From contig NC_089399.1 of NCBI RefSeq assembly GCF_003171515.1, forward strand, positions 1,054,001 to 1,118,000: 64,000 nucleotides of DNA, read 5' to 3'. Of the stretch, positions 10,920 to 22,384 are shown one piece after another. The stretch comes from Pyrenophora tritici-repentis (taxonomy: Eukaryota; Ascomycota; Dothideomycetes; Pleosporales; Pleosporaceae). The stretch's first letter is position 1; each line of letters opens with the position of its first letter. The notes beneath the pieces are model-generated. The model worked only from the letters and a program-made list of their open reading frames with translations. It did not search any database and was not told the DNA's origin. Position numbers and translations under genes: made by a program.

Positions 10920-12456
10920 AACTTGACTTGAGCGGCAACCCGGGCGGAGGGGAGAGAAAATTGGCGGTCGCAGTGACGGACGGGTGGGGTTGGCGCGGAA
11001 TTGGGACCAGCGGTGCGGCTCCTTCACATGCGTATAGAGGATGGACAATACAGTAGGACTTGTGACACAACTTGTTGCGCTTTTGGCAGCGGTGTAAGGA
11101 CCTGGCGCTGGCCTCGCCCTCTACAGTACGTAGCGGAGGCAAGTGTCGTCAGAGGGTCAGGTTGAGGGTTGTAACTTGTGAGGCACTGCACGAGAAGAGG
11201 CCGGGTGCGCTGAGGCCCCCACGGCGATTTGATAAGAATGGGAGAGTCGCCCGCGCATCTCGAGGGTGTGTGGCTTGCAAAGCTGGCATTTGCGCCCTCA
11301 GCCTATTGCCATGTGCCGCAGCTCAGGCGCAGTACCCCCATGACGTTCGGCCCTAATGGCTTGATGATATGTCGTCTGCAATGACGGTCATGTTGGTGGC
11401 CATGGTCGACTTGGGTCTCCGACCTGGCTTGACTCGTGCGCGTGGGATGCAACAATCAACAAAGACGGCGGGCTGCAGGCTCCCAGCGACTCGAAAAGGC
11501 ACACTGTCGACACACGACTAGTCGGCCAATAGTGCGCCGTCGCCTAAACTAATTACATGTCACCGTAGGCGAAGTGCCGGCCTGCATACCACTCGTTCGT
11601 CGCTCTCGGTCGTGGCCATTTGGGACATTTGGCCGGCGCCATGTCGCAAGACGTTGGCGATTGATGATCCTCCAGCGACCAGCGACACGGTAAGTTAGCG
11701 ACGGTGACGGTACCTCTTCTCTCCGGTCAGCAGTCTGATCACGTGCAATCATCTTCCGCTTACATACACCACCACCTGCCTGTACTTGGACATGCCCAGC
11801 CCCTTGGTTAGAGGTAGAAGCTTGCTTTTTCGACCTGGCTGCATTGGATAGGGCGACGACATTGTTTGTTTGCGTCGGACGCATTGGGCGGCCATGCCAT
11901 CAACTGGCTACCATGCGACTGACTACGGCTGTTGATGCTACTAGCCAAGCCTTCGCGCCCTGTTAATCTCGTTTGCCCACTCGGTGGTGACCTACCCTTT
12001 CCAGCAAGCGTCCGCCCGGTGCACAGCTCGGGATCGGGATGTGCCGTAGTTACCACAGAGACAGAGACAGAGACAGAAACAGAGTGCGAGTGGACAAGTC
12101 CAAGTCGATGTGGAAATGGAAGTGGACATGAGATTATTATTTGAGAACGCTTTTATCTCGTAATTGAAAAACTAGCAAGCCGCCCCGGCCGCATATAAAA
12201 GAAGACACACAAATCCCCCGCTGCGCTGCAACCATCAGTCAGCAGCGAGCCCTGCCGTCGCTGGTAATTTACATTGCTGAAAAGAAGTACATGACCCGTC
12301 CGATAGCTTCGCTCCCAGGACTGCTGTGCGCGACTTGGGGTCCTTGGGGTATTATCAACCTTGTCCAAAAGAGTAAAAAGAAACCAGTCCCTGCCGTGTA
12401 AAAGGGCGCCGCAGAACGCCGGTAATGGACATGACTTTCTGCATCTTTCTCATCCT
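10920..12456. other. Intergenic region upstream of the bHLH gene
   Basis: This 1.5-kb gap holds the bHLH promoter. One CACGTG lies near 11740, about 0.8 kb upstream of its start; a single site of this kind is expected by chance. A GAGACA-type microsatellite lies at 12056-12084. No gene is supported. Confidence 0.55.
12056..12084 (+). repeat. Microsatellite (GAGACA)n
   Basis: Imperfect copies of GAGACA run for about 29 bp, with one A-for-G variant near the end. They lie 0.4 kb downstream of the G-gamma stop codon. Confidence 0.85.
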
Positions 12457-12864
12457 TCACATTACGATGCAGCAGCCGTTACTCTGTTGCGGCGCGTAGG
12501 GGTCGTCGCGCTTGTCAATCTGTCGGGTGCGTTAGCAGTGCACAAGGACACGTCGGAGCGCGTCTACTGACCGTCCCCCATCGTGATGGAACCATCCAGT
12601 CTTTTGGTTCCTTGTCCGTGAATGCAATGAGACTGCGAGTCCGCGTTAGCCGTCTTGTTTCTGTGCCCATTGCCACTTGGCACCGTCGACGTACTCTAAT
12701 GCCGCCTCGGACACGGGTATTCTGCGTCGCTCGAGGTCCTCTCGTAGGCGCTGGTTGAGTTCGGTGAGACGTCGCAGCTTGAGCTCGGCCATGCTCTGCT
12801 TCTTGCTCTTGCCGTCACCACCCGTCCGTATCTCGTAAGGCGCGGCCGTCATCATGGCGGACAT
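12457..12864 (-). CDS. gng1: Heterotrimeric G-protein gamma subunit, with an apparent frame problem
   Basis: This subunit pairs with G-beta at the plasma membrane in nutrient and mating signalling. Exon 1 (12695-12864) encodes the coiled-coil helix with MAELKLRRLTELNQRLREDL and ends RRIPVSEAAL before a GTACGT donor. Exon 3 (12457-12519) encodes IDKRDDPYAPQQSNGCCIVM, a CaaX box (CIVM) preceded by a palmitoylatable Cys. The middle exon (about 12572-12633) encodes WMVPSRWGT in the frame required by exon 3. Its first half, LIAFTDKEPK, fits the family in a frame one nucleotide away, so one extra base near 12600 breaks the gene. Alternatives are a weaker donor at GACG|GTGCC or a sequence error. The expected length is about 97 aa. 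Confidence 0.8.
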
Positions 12865-13703
12865 TGTGCGCGTCGCTGTATTAAGCCGTAAGGGGCGGGG
12901 TTATGGTAGAATGAGATGGGTCGTGTGGGTTGTGTTGTTATTATGTGATGCGTCGTGGTGCGACGTCAAGTGTCGGTCGGGGCGTGCGGCGTCAAATGGA
13001 AGCAGAAGTAGTGGAAAAGGGAGGGTAAGGAGCGAGGACGGCCAGCCGGATGAGCCTGCCGCCTATATCAGCGCGAGGGCGAGGCTGCTGCGAAAGGCGT
13101 GTTGGCGGAAGTTGCAGACGTGGGCGACAGGTGAATCACGGGGAGCAGGAGAGGTTGGTTAGAGAAGAGGAGCCATCATCCCCTTGACGGGTCTGTTCGT
13201 CGGGCAGTGTCGGTTGCGGTATAGCGCCATATTGGGTTTAACCACCTGGAGCTCAGCGCATTGTTCACCGACAGCCAACCACCACCGTGACCCGTCGCTA
13301 ATCTTACGGCTGCGAGTACGCGACCAAACCACAACGGTGCCTGCACCTGCACTGCAAATACCAGCACCCACCCAGTAGTCACTTCGCACTGCGACAGCTG
13401 TCCACCAAATTGGCCTTGGTGAGCCTGCAGCGCCCCGACTGCAAGAGGCCATCTCGACCCTGACGCACCCCGTAGCGTTTGTGTCTTGCATTTGCGGGGA
13501 TAGCTGGCTTACTTGGGTGGCCGTGGTCGCGGGAATAGCTCGCTTACTAAGACCTACCACAACCATTTTGCAGAAAGTGACCCCAGTGTGTGGTGAGACG
13601 CGATTTCAACACCGCAAACCCAAAAGCCTTTCGCTGCGTCGCCTGCCCGCTATAAAGCCCATCCGACTCGACGAGTTGGATCCGCGACATCAAATTGCCC
13701 AGC
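12865..13703. other. Divergent promoter region between G-gamma and eIF3a
   Basis: The 839 bp lie between two divergent starts and should contain both promoters and leaders. The half next to G-gamma is G-rich and the half next to eIF3a is C-rich on the plus strand. No gene or repeat stands out. Confidence 0.55.
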
Positions 13704-16700
13704 ATGGCGCCGCCACCCCACTCCAAGCCCGAGAACACTCTGTACGCCCCGCCACGGCATAGCCAGATGCGCTCTCTAGATATCATCCTCTAACGCAACA
13801 CAGCAAACGAGCACAGGAACTCATCGGAGTCGAGCAGCAGCAGGCTGCCCTCCAACTGCTCCACGAACATGTTACCTCGAAGCGGACCCGTAACAGTCCC
13901 ATCGCCTCGCTTGAGCCCGTGATGATTCTCTTTGTCGAACTCTGTGTCGATCTGCGCAAGGGCAAGCTCGCAAAGGATGGCCTGTACCAGTACAAGAACA
14001 CGGCCCAGAACACAAACGTGGGCACCATCGAGGTGAGACATGTGCATTTTTTGCTCTGCAGTCGGGAACTAATACATGGCCCAGACCGTTTTCAAGCGCT
14101 TCATTGAACTCGCAGAGCAAAAGGTCACCGAGGCCCAGGCCAAGGCAGACGAGGTTCAGTCCTCGCTCGAGCCCTCTGACGACAAGAATGTCGACGATCT
14201 TGAGGCCACAGAGACGCCAGAGTCGATCCTCCTCTCTACCGTCTCTGGCGAGCAGTCGCGCGACCGCACCGACCGTGCCATCGTCACGCCATGGCTCAAG
14301 TTCCTATGGGAGACATACCGCACTGTCCTAGACATTTTCAAGAACAATGCCCGTCTGGAGCTCATGTACCAGTCGACCGCCCACCAGGCCTTCCAGTTCT
14401 GCTCAAAGTACGCCCGTAAGACCGAGTTCCGCCGTCTCTGCGAGTTGCTCCGCAACCATCTGCAAAATGCCGCCAAGTTCTCCTCGCAGATGCACGCCAT
14501 CAACCTGTCCGACCCTGACACCCTCCAACGCCATCTGGATACCCGCTTCCAACAGCTGAACGTAGCCGTCGAGCTTGAGCTATGGCAGGAAGCTTTCCGC
14601 AGTGTAGAGGACATCCACACACTGCTCAGCTTGAGCAAGCGCCCGGCCAAGAACATCATGATGGCCAACTACTTCGAGAAGCTTACCCGTATCTTCTTGG
14701 TCAGCGAGAACTACCTGTTCCACGCTGCCGCATACAGCCGTTACTACAACCTCCTCCGCCAGTCCGCAGCCGCCGTTGCCTCTGGTCAGAGCCCCAAGAA
14801 GGACAACCCAGCTGTTACCGAGGCCGACATGACCAAGGCTGCCTCTTTCGTTCTCCTCTCAGCCCTCGCCATTCCCGTCATCAGCACATCTCGTTCCCGA
14901 GGAGCGCTCGTCGACGTTGACGAGGCGAGGAAGAACAAGAACTCGCGCCTCACTAACTTGCTCGGCATGTCTCAAGCTCCTACACGTGCTATCCTGTTCA
15001 AGGATGCCCTCAGCAAGGGTCTTCTCAAACGTGCTCGTCCCGAGATCCGTGACCTCTACAACATCCTTGAGGTTGACTTTCACCCTCTCTCCATCTGCAA
15101 GAAGATCTCGCCAATTCTCTCACAAATTGGTGCTGATGAGGGTATGGAGAAATATGTTGGTCCCCTCCAGCAGGTTATCCTCACCCGCCTCTTCCAGCAG
15201 CTGTCCCAAGTGTATGACTCCGTCGAGATCAAGTTCGTGCTCGGCCTTGCGCAATTCCCCGAGCCCTTCCACGTCAGCGCCGGCACTATTGAGAAGTTCA
15301 TCATGAACGGCTGCAAGAAGGGCGACCTTGCCATCCGAACCGACCACGCTACCGGTGTTCTCACCTTTGACTCTGATGTCTTCTCATCTGCAAAGGCCAT
15401 GCACCCTGGATCTGGTGGAGGGTCTGCCGAGACCGAGTCGCGCTCCGTACAGCGTCTACAGAGCACCCCAGCGGAGATTGTGCGATCTCAGCTTACTCGT
15501 CTCGCCAAGTCACTTTACGTCACTTGCCAATATGTCGACCCTTCGTTCAACGCAGACCGTCAACGCGCCAAGGAGGCTGCTCTTGCGCGGGCCAAGGAAG
15601 GCGCCGAAAAGGAGCACCAGGAGATCCTGACTCGCCGCGACATCATTTCGCAGAAGAAGGAAGCTGCCCTCAAGGCTCAACAGGCCAAGGAGAATGAAGA
15701 GCAGACCAAGAGGCTCATCCGCCAACAACAATTGAAGGATGAGGAGGCTCGACGTCTGGCAGAAGAGCAGAAGCAACGTGCTGAGCAGCGTGTCAAGGCT
15801 GAACAGAAGCGAATTCAGCGTGAGGAGATGGAGAAGCAGATCAAGGAGCTCAAGGCGACTACCAAGGTTGACATTGAGCTCCCTGAAGATCTTGATGATC
15901 TAGACTCCCAGAGGATTCGTATCTTGAAGCTCCAAGCACTTGAGCGGGAGAAGAACCAGCTAGGCGAACAGCTCCGTATTGCCGGGAAGCGTATCGATCA
16001 TTTGGAGCGAGCTTACCGTAAGGAGGAAATCAAGCACCTCAAGACCGATTACGAGAAGCAGCAGGAGGCTGATCTCGCGGCATACGAAAAGGCCAAGGCT
16101 GAAGAACTCAAGGAGGCAGAAGAAAAGCACAAGGAAGACGTTGCTCTTAAGCACCGTCTGTCAAGACTGGTGAAGCCATATCAAGACTTCGTTACCACTG
16201 TGAAACAGGCGCGCAAGGCCGAGTTCGAGAAGCGCCAAAAGATCGCACAGAAGGAGCTCGAGAGCAAGAAGGCTGCACGCGTCAAGGAGGTCAAGGAGCG
16301 TATTGCTAGGGAGAAGAGGGAACGCGAGGAGGCTGAGCGCCGCCAGCGCGAAGAAGAAGAGCGCGAGAGGGAGGAAGCCGAGGCCAAGGCCAGGGCTGAA
16401 GAAGAGAAGCGTGCGAGATTGGCCGAAATGAAGGCGAAGAGGGACGAAGAGCGAGCGTCAGTATCACCATTGCATTTCCATGACCGTATACTAACACCTT
16501 ACAGTGCAATGGACGAAATTGCTCGTCTCCAGGCCCAGCGTGAGGAAGAAGCAATGGCCAAGCGGAAAGCTGCGGCGGGTGCAAGCCGCGCTGTCCCGGA
16601 CCGTACCTTCACCCGCGAGCCAGCTGCCGAGTCCCCTTCGGCTGCTGGCCCGCCTAAGATTGCTCTTCCTGGCGGCAAGCCCAGCTGGCGAGACCGTGAG

Positions 16701-17141
16701 GCTATGAAGGCTGCTGGCCAAGCCCCTCCCCCCACCAGCACTTCACCCGCACCCACACCCGCAGCTGCTTCCCCCGCTGCCGATGCGGAACCTCCCAAGC
16801 GTGGTGGATACGTCCCACCAGCTCTCCGTCAAGGCGGTGCTCCTGGAGGTGGATGGCGCGAACGTGAGGCCAGCGGCAGTGGCCGTGCACCGCCTCCTGC
16901 CCGCGCTGAGCGTCCCGAGCGTACTGAGTCTCCTGCTACCGGTGGTCGCTATGAGGCTTCTCGTGGTGGTGACCGATGGGGCGACCGCAAAGCGTCTCCT
17001 GCTGCTACTGGCGGCTATGTTGCTCCTGGTGCACGCCGTGACGCACCAGCTCGTGAGGCGGATGGCGAGTCTGCACAAACTCCAGCACCAGCTGCAGGAG
17101 GCGGAAAGTACGTCCCTCGTTGGAAGAGGGAACAACAGTAA
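13704..17141 (+). CDS. tif32: Eukaryotic translation initiation factor 3 subunit A (eIF3a)
   Basis: This largest eIF3 scaffold subunit binds the 40S ribosome and mRNA. Four exons, 13704-13741, 13804-14032, 14085-16456 and 16505-17141, give 1091 aa. The N-terminus has the conserved [23 protein letters not shown] domain lies at about residues 330-520 ([20 protein letters not shown]). A long charged coiled coil of [17 protein letters not shown] type runs from about 560 to 860, and a Gly/Ala/Pro/Arg-rich tail ends [11 protein letters not shown]. The third intron is 48 nt and stop-free, so its retention would add 16 residues. The stop codon overlaps a GTAAGT, so further splicing cannot be excluded. 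Confidence 0.93.
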
Positions 17142-18721
17142 GTTTGAAGTAGCAAAAGCTAGGCGTTCGTTTTCTTTCTACATCCGCTACGATTTGATGA
17201 TGGGTCATGGCAGGGTATAGGAGGGACATGATGACATTGGGGAGTTTGTGCTTGTTAGAATCGGGCGATGATGACCAGACGTCCGTCATGCCTAGTTAAC
17301 TCATCAAAGCGTTTTCATGTATTCAAGACATGTACTACCATTTCGAAACTGCTTGGCTCACATATGCATGTGCGTGTGCGTGGAGGGGTCGAGCGAGGGG
17401 TTATTAAAGTACGAGTTGGTCTAGTCTCAAGTGAAGCAGATGCAGGGCGACAAGTTTGAGGGTTTACAGACATGATAGCTACCTTTTGGGGTGCGTGAAG
17501 AGTATATATGTGTACTGTTAAGAGCAGCTACGATACATGTTCTGTAGTCGCTGGGCCAATAGAAAATCCAAAGCAAAAACAAGAGTATGAACAAGTCAGT
17601 AGGCTTCGCGTCGCCGAGAAGTGAAGCAGGAGACGATTCGCCCAGGGATGTATGCAGGGAGTGTGGGCTAATTGAAGGTAGGCCTAGTGCTGACAGCACT
17701 AACGGGAGGCCTGTGAGTAAGTGATAACCTCGTCCTCTCATCTCGGTTGGGGGGGGGGGGGGGGGGGGGCAGTCTTCAGCTCCAGCTCCAGCTCCAGCTC
17801 CAGCTCCAGCTCTGGACTGGCAGAGGTTCAAACTTTGAATTGCTCACGAGGCAAGTTCGGAGTACCACGGCCATGTCCAAACTTTCTTCTTGAACAATAG
17901 GATGACCTTTCGGTTTGCTCCGAGCACGAGGGGTTACAGAGGCGGGCGGGGTTAACGCCAGTCTGTCCGTCAGCAGTAACAATTGTGAGTGGGGAACATT
18001 GGTTTTTCTTCAGAGGAGAGGCTCAAGTTAAGCCGGTATGTTGCGGTTGGACAGGATAATGATTGCGAAGCTGCAGTCAGCACAGGTTCCGCTGAGCATG
18101 CTCGTGCGTCCCTGGAAGGCAGCATCAGCAATCGACATTGCCATGTTCAGCCACAGTGGTGACTAGAGGTGATGAAGGGCAATTATCAGGTGCTAGATGA
18201 GAAAGACCATCTAGCAGCATGCCGCGTAGTTTGTGGGTGGAGAAATGGCTCGACGGTGCAGAAAGTGGCGACAGGAGGCTTGTTCGGCATGCAGGCGTCC
18301 TATTGCGGGCTTGAGGTCACGGCCACGGCCACGAACAGTGGTTGGGAAGAGAGAGGCCGACTAAGCAGGCCGCCGGCCCCAAAGACGGTTTACTGGGGTC
18401 TTTTTCGTATGCATGGCTCATGGCTGGCAACAGCGGAAGTGAGCAGCACCTCTAAGCTCCCATCCCTACCAAGCCGGGCTGGGATATAAGGTCGAGGATG
18501 CCTCAGCTGTTCGATCGGGTCATATAAATACGTAGACTCGACGTCTTCCCCCGCCGCCGCCGCACCCCGGAGTTTTTGTTTGATTTTGCGGCAAAGATCT
18601 GCTGCTCAACGGTGTCTATTCGGTCCTTATAAACCAGTTGGTTTGACAAGCCGGAATGCGTAGCGTGAAGCTTACGACACAGTAATCAAGACAATCGGCA
18701 AGACGGAGACAACGGTCGACC
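17142..18721. other. Intergenic region between eIF3a and the bZIP gene
   Basis: This 1.6-kb stretch holds the eIF3a 3' end, a 21-nt G run followed by a CAGCTC repeat (listed separately), and the bZIP promoter and leader from about 18500. No gene is supported. Confidence 0.55.
17749..17812 (+). repeat. Poly-G run and adjoining (CAGCTC)6 repeat
   Basis: An uninterrupted run of 21 G occupies 17749-17769. After a 7-nt spacer it is followed by six exact CAGCTC copies at 17777-17812. Homopolymer length in such runs is often unreliable. Confidence 0.9.
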
Positions 18722-19903
18722 ATGGACTACACTTACTTTGGCGCTTCACAACAGCCCTACGACCATTTCTTGGGTATGAATTCGCACTCTTTTGCCCACG
18801 CCGGAGCGGAGCCGGATACTACGCGGAGTATTGTAAGTTGTAGCACATGCTTGCTCTCTCTCCATCTCTCTCATACGTTCTCTTTTGAATTTCTCACCGC
18901 CCATGGTTTGGGTACGCGCGCCACGTCCGAGAAAGACCCCGCGTTTTCAGGCTGAAGTGTGGATTTGCGCATTTTACGGGGAAAGGAGAGAGAGCTCTGA
19001 CTAATGTGTTACCCTGGGGTGGGTGTGGTAGGAACAGCTCGACCCCATCTTATTCCCAGCAGCTGCAGCATCCTACGATGCTGCATCGTTTGGTTTCAAC
19101 AACGGTCTGCCGACGCCCCAGCAGGGCTCTCCGGATAACGTGGCCGCACACACACCCATGCCTGTCGGCAGCGTAGACTCGGGCATTGGTGCCGAGTTTG
19201 ACGATGGCCGGGGGAGCCGCACCCGCAGCAGCAGCGAGGAGAAGGATAACCTGACGCCTGCGCAGAGCAGGCGCAAGGCCCAAAATAGGGCGGCGTATGT
19301 TTATTTGCTTTGATTCCCTCTTGCTACTATTAGCTGCCTCTTCTAACGCATATTCACAGTCAGCGCGCCTTCCGCGAGCGCAAAGAACGCCATGTCAAGG
19401 AACTCGAGACGAAGCTCTCCGCCCTAGAATCAAGCACACATTCACTGCAATCCGACAACGAACGCCTGAAAGCCGCCCTCGCACGCGCGCGCACGGAAAA
19501 CGAGATCCTCCGTGCGACAAGCGGTCACTCGCCCGCTGCATCGCGCCCCGTCTCGGCCAGCTACCCCTCGCCCGGCGCCCACCTGCCCTCGCTGTCCGAC
19601 GAAGACGAGGAAATGCACGATGACTACACGATCCAGTCGCTCACCAACGGCAGCGTGCTCAACGCCGCGGATAAAGAACATTCGCGCCACAGGGCAAAGG
19701 GCAAAGAGGTGCCCGCTAACCAGGCTTGGGACGTCATACAGGAGCATCCGCTTGTCAAGCAAGGACTTGTTGATGTGGCTGATGTGTGTGAGCGGCTCAA
19801 GGGGTCGGCCAAATGCGATGGCCATGGGCCCGTGTTTGAAGAGAGCGCTATTTGGCAGGCCGTCGAGGAGTCGAGACGATGCGGGGGAGATGAACTTATT
19901 TGA
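18722..19903 (+). CDS. bZIP transcription factor, Yap/AP-1-like
   Basis: Proteins of this class control oxidative-stress and drug-response genes from the nucleus. Three exons, 18722-18832, 19032-19294 and 19360-19903, give 305 aa. The basic region reads SRRKAQNRAAQRAFRERKER, with the Gln and Phe of the fungal Yap/Pap1 subclass. The leucine zipper follows (ELETKLSALESSTHSLQSDN). The C-terminus carries a Pap1-type segment with two cysteines, DVADVCERLKGSAKCDGHG, followed by PVFEESAIWQAVEES. This matches the position of redox-sensitive cysteine regions, although it has only two Cys. The intron between exons 2 and 3 falls inside the basic region (NRAA|QRAF), which is common in this class. The exact orthologue is uncertain. 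Confidence 0.85.
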
Positions 19904-21037
19904 GACTCTGATACATGTGAAAAGGAAATCTTCACTCCCCTCTCGCTCTCTCGTTCTCTTCGATACCCGATCGCTTAGCTCAGTTTCTTGCTTCATGTTG
20001 GTGTTTGGGCGTTTGGAGGCACGTGGCTTGGATGGGCATGCGGAAAGTATACAGAGTACAGCTGCTTTGCTGGCGCTGGTCTCTTAATGCTAGTATCAGT
20101 TCCGTCCAGTCACCTAGCATGAAAAAAACTTGATATGATTAATGACATTGCCCTTTTCCAACCACCTGTTCTTCATCCCATCCCGTCTAGTCTCGTCTCG
20201 TCTCGTCCCATCTCAGCCCACATCCAATACTCCATGACTGAACCCTCCAGCATTGCAAAGTCCACCAACCCGACTGTGATGTAGTTCCTCATTTTACTTT
20301 GAACCGAGAGTATCAAACAAGACAAGACTAAGCCACTTGCGCCCCAGTCAGCTCCCGTTTCCGTGAACAAGGGCCCTTGCCTATATCACCTGGGCATGTC
20401 AAACAAAGGTCCGCGTCCCGCGCGACCCGCCAGCTGAGGGCATATTAGCCGGCCGGGCGGACGCTACTTGCATGTGTGCATTAAATCTGGGGAAGGTACA
20501 GGGAAGAATGTGTAAGGCGTTGAAGTAATAAGGCTCGAAGATGTATGTATCATGCGAGATTTATATGTAACACGCTTACCTGATTCATATCCTACCTTTA
20601 CTTGATTTCATCCCAATACAGACAGTAGTGCTGGTAGGAAGGATGGTTGGCTAGGTAGGTCTACGAGCCTAGGTCACGTTTATCTTGAATCAAGGTAAAC
20701 ACCCTATAGAAAATGACCAAAGGAGTGGTATCTGATATATATACTGCACGGCTCGAATATGTCGGTTTTTGTACTGTAGTACCGCTCCCGTCTAGACTGC
20801 GCTTACATGTCTGCCCTATTTAAATACAACATCTCCGATTCCGCCCAATAGACAATCCAAGATGCGTTGTGCGACGCCTCCCAACTTGGAATCAATACAT
20901 ATCGCCTACGTCGCTTAGTGTGAATGTGTTCTGCACTCGCAACATGACTCTATATCCGGGGTAGATCAAAACCACGGGCTGCGACGTGCTGTAAAAGTGT
21001 GGCAGTCCAGGAAAGAATTAAACTTTCCGTTCTTGCT
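19904..21037. other. Convergent intergenic region
   Basis: About 1.1 kb between the bZIP and phosducin-like stops. It has a short TCTCG repeat near 20190-20205 and otherwise low-complexity AT-rich segments. No gene is supported. Confidence 0.55.
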
Positions 21038-21924
21038 TCAATCCCAATCGCTATCTTCATCGTCGGCCGCAGTATTGCCTTGTCTTATCTTGCTCTGGTT
21101 ATCATCTTCATCATCCTTCTTCCGCTGAAGGCGCGAATCTCCCAGTTTAACCGCACCAACATCTACCAGGACCTTCTCCAGATCTAGAACACATATGTTA
21201 GTACCACATCTCCAATCTCCAATATCAAGGATATCATCTGTGGAAAAGCACAACTCACCTTGCACACTCGTCCTCGGCCCACCCAACTGCATCAGCGTAA
21301 CAATCTGTCTCTTGATATCTCCATCCTTGTAAATCAACACCGTCGGCGTATTCTTATCCGGATACCCCTCAATACACAAATCCGCCCTCATCTGACAAAA
21401 CTTGACGTCTCCAAACCGCTTCGCCAGCTCCCTCCAATGCTCGATCATAACCCTGCTCTCCGTATTCGTCCCCGTTGAGCTCGTCAAAAGTACAAGTACG
21501 TATGCGTTTTTACTCGCTTCCGTCACGTCGCGCGAGTAGTCTGGTTTCTGGAGGTGGTAGACTTGGTTGTAGACCGAGGCCGTGGTTATGGTAGAGAGTT
21601 CTGCCATTCGCTTTTTGCGGTATGAGTCGAGGAAGTCTTCATCTTCTTCATCTTCTAGCTCGGCTAGTTCGTCGAGGTCTTTGCCTTCTAATCGGTTTTC
21701 GTGCGCGAGTGTGCGGGCTTGTTCGAGGGCTTCTTGGATCATGGGCGTGGGCGATGGCGGTTTCTCAGGGATGACGCCATGTTTGCGGAGGATATCGTTC
21801 CTAGGAAGTATTGGGTTAGTGACATGCCGCGTACTGGCTGGTTTCCTAGTGATCAGGCTCACCATTCCGTGTCCGCGTTGGGGTCGTCGATGGGGACATT
21901 GACGGGCATATCTGGCATCTGCAT
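21038..21924 (-). CDS. plp2: Phosducin-like protein (Plp2/VIAF type)
   Basis: Phosducin-like proteins assist the CCT chaperonin in folding tubulin and actin or G-beta. Three exons, 21863-21924, 21259-21800 and 21038-21183, give 249 aa. The N-terminal motif TEWNDILRKHGVIPEKP is typical of the Plp2/PDCL3 branch. A helical acidic segment (LAELEDEEDEDFLDSYRKKR) precedes the thioredoxin-like domain with VLLTSSTGTN and YPDKNTPTVLIYKDGDI. The tail is acidic and ends ADDEDSDWD. The redox CxxC is absent, as expected in this family. The second intron (75 nt, 21184-21258) is a stop-free multiple of three. Confidence 0.9.
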
Positions 21925-22384
21925 GTTTGCGGTTTAGAGGATAGGACCGACCGGCTGACTTTCAATGTAGGCTAAACTGGGGTGATAGACAGGATCAGAT
22001 GTTCGCGTTGTAGTAACTCGGTGCCTAAATTGAGTCAAATCTTTTGATTCTAAAGCTGCGACTTGAACCCTGCAGATCTGCCCCGCCCCCACTTCAACTC
22101 CACGCGACATGACGTACAGGGTACCTGGCCATGCGAACTGGTGCTCAGCATAGTCAGAACGTCTGGAAGTTGAACATTTTTACTGCAGTAAAACGACTTC
22201 ACATTCGAAACCAACTTCAAGAATCCACGTAGAAAGAATGTATTAGGATTAATTGATAGCAGTTTATCCTTCCGCTTCGTGTATGTCTCCACCCAATATA
22301 TTCTCCCCCCTCATCCCCTCATAGTCTAATACTCGTCGCATAGAACCATGTCTTTTTAGGTCTTTATCAATCTGGATGTAGGTT
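21925..22384. other. Intergenic region upstream of plp2
   Basis: The 460 bp between the plp2 start and the symporter stop hold the plp2 promoter and symporter 3' end. Nothing else is visible. Confidence 0.55.
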
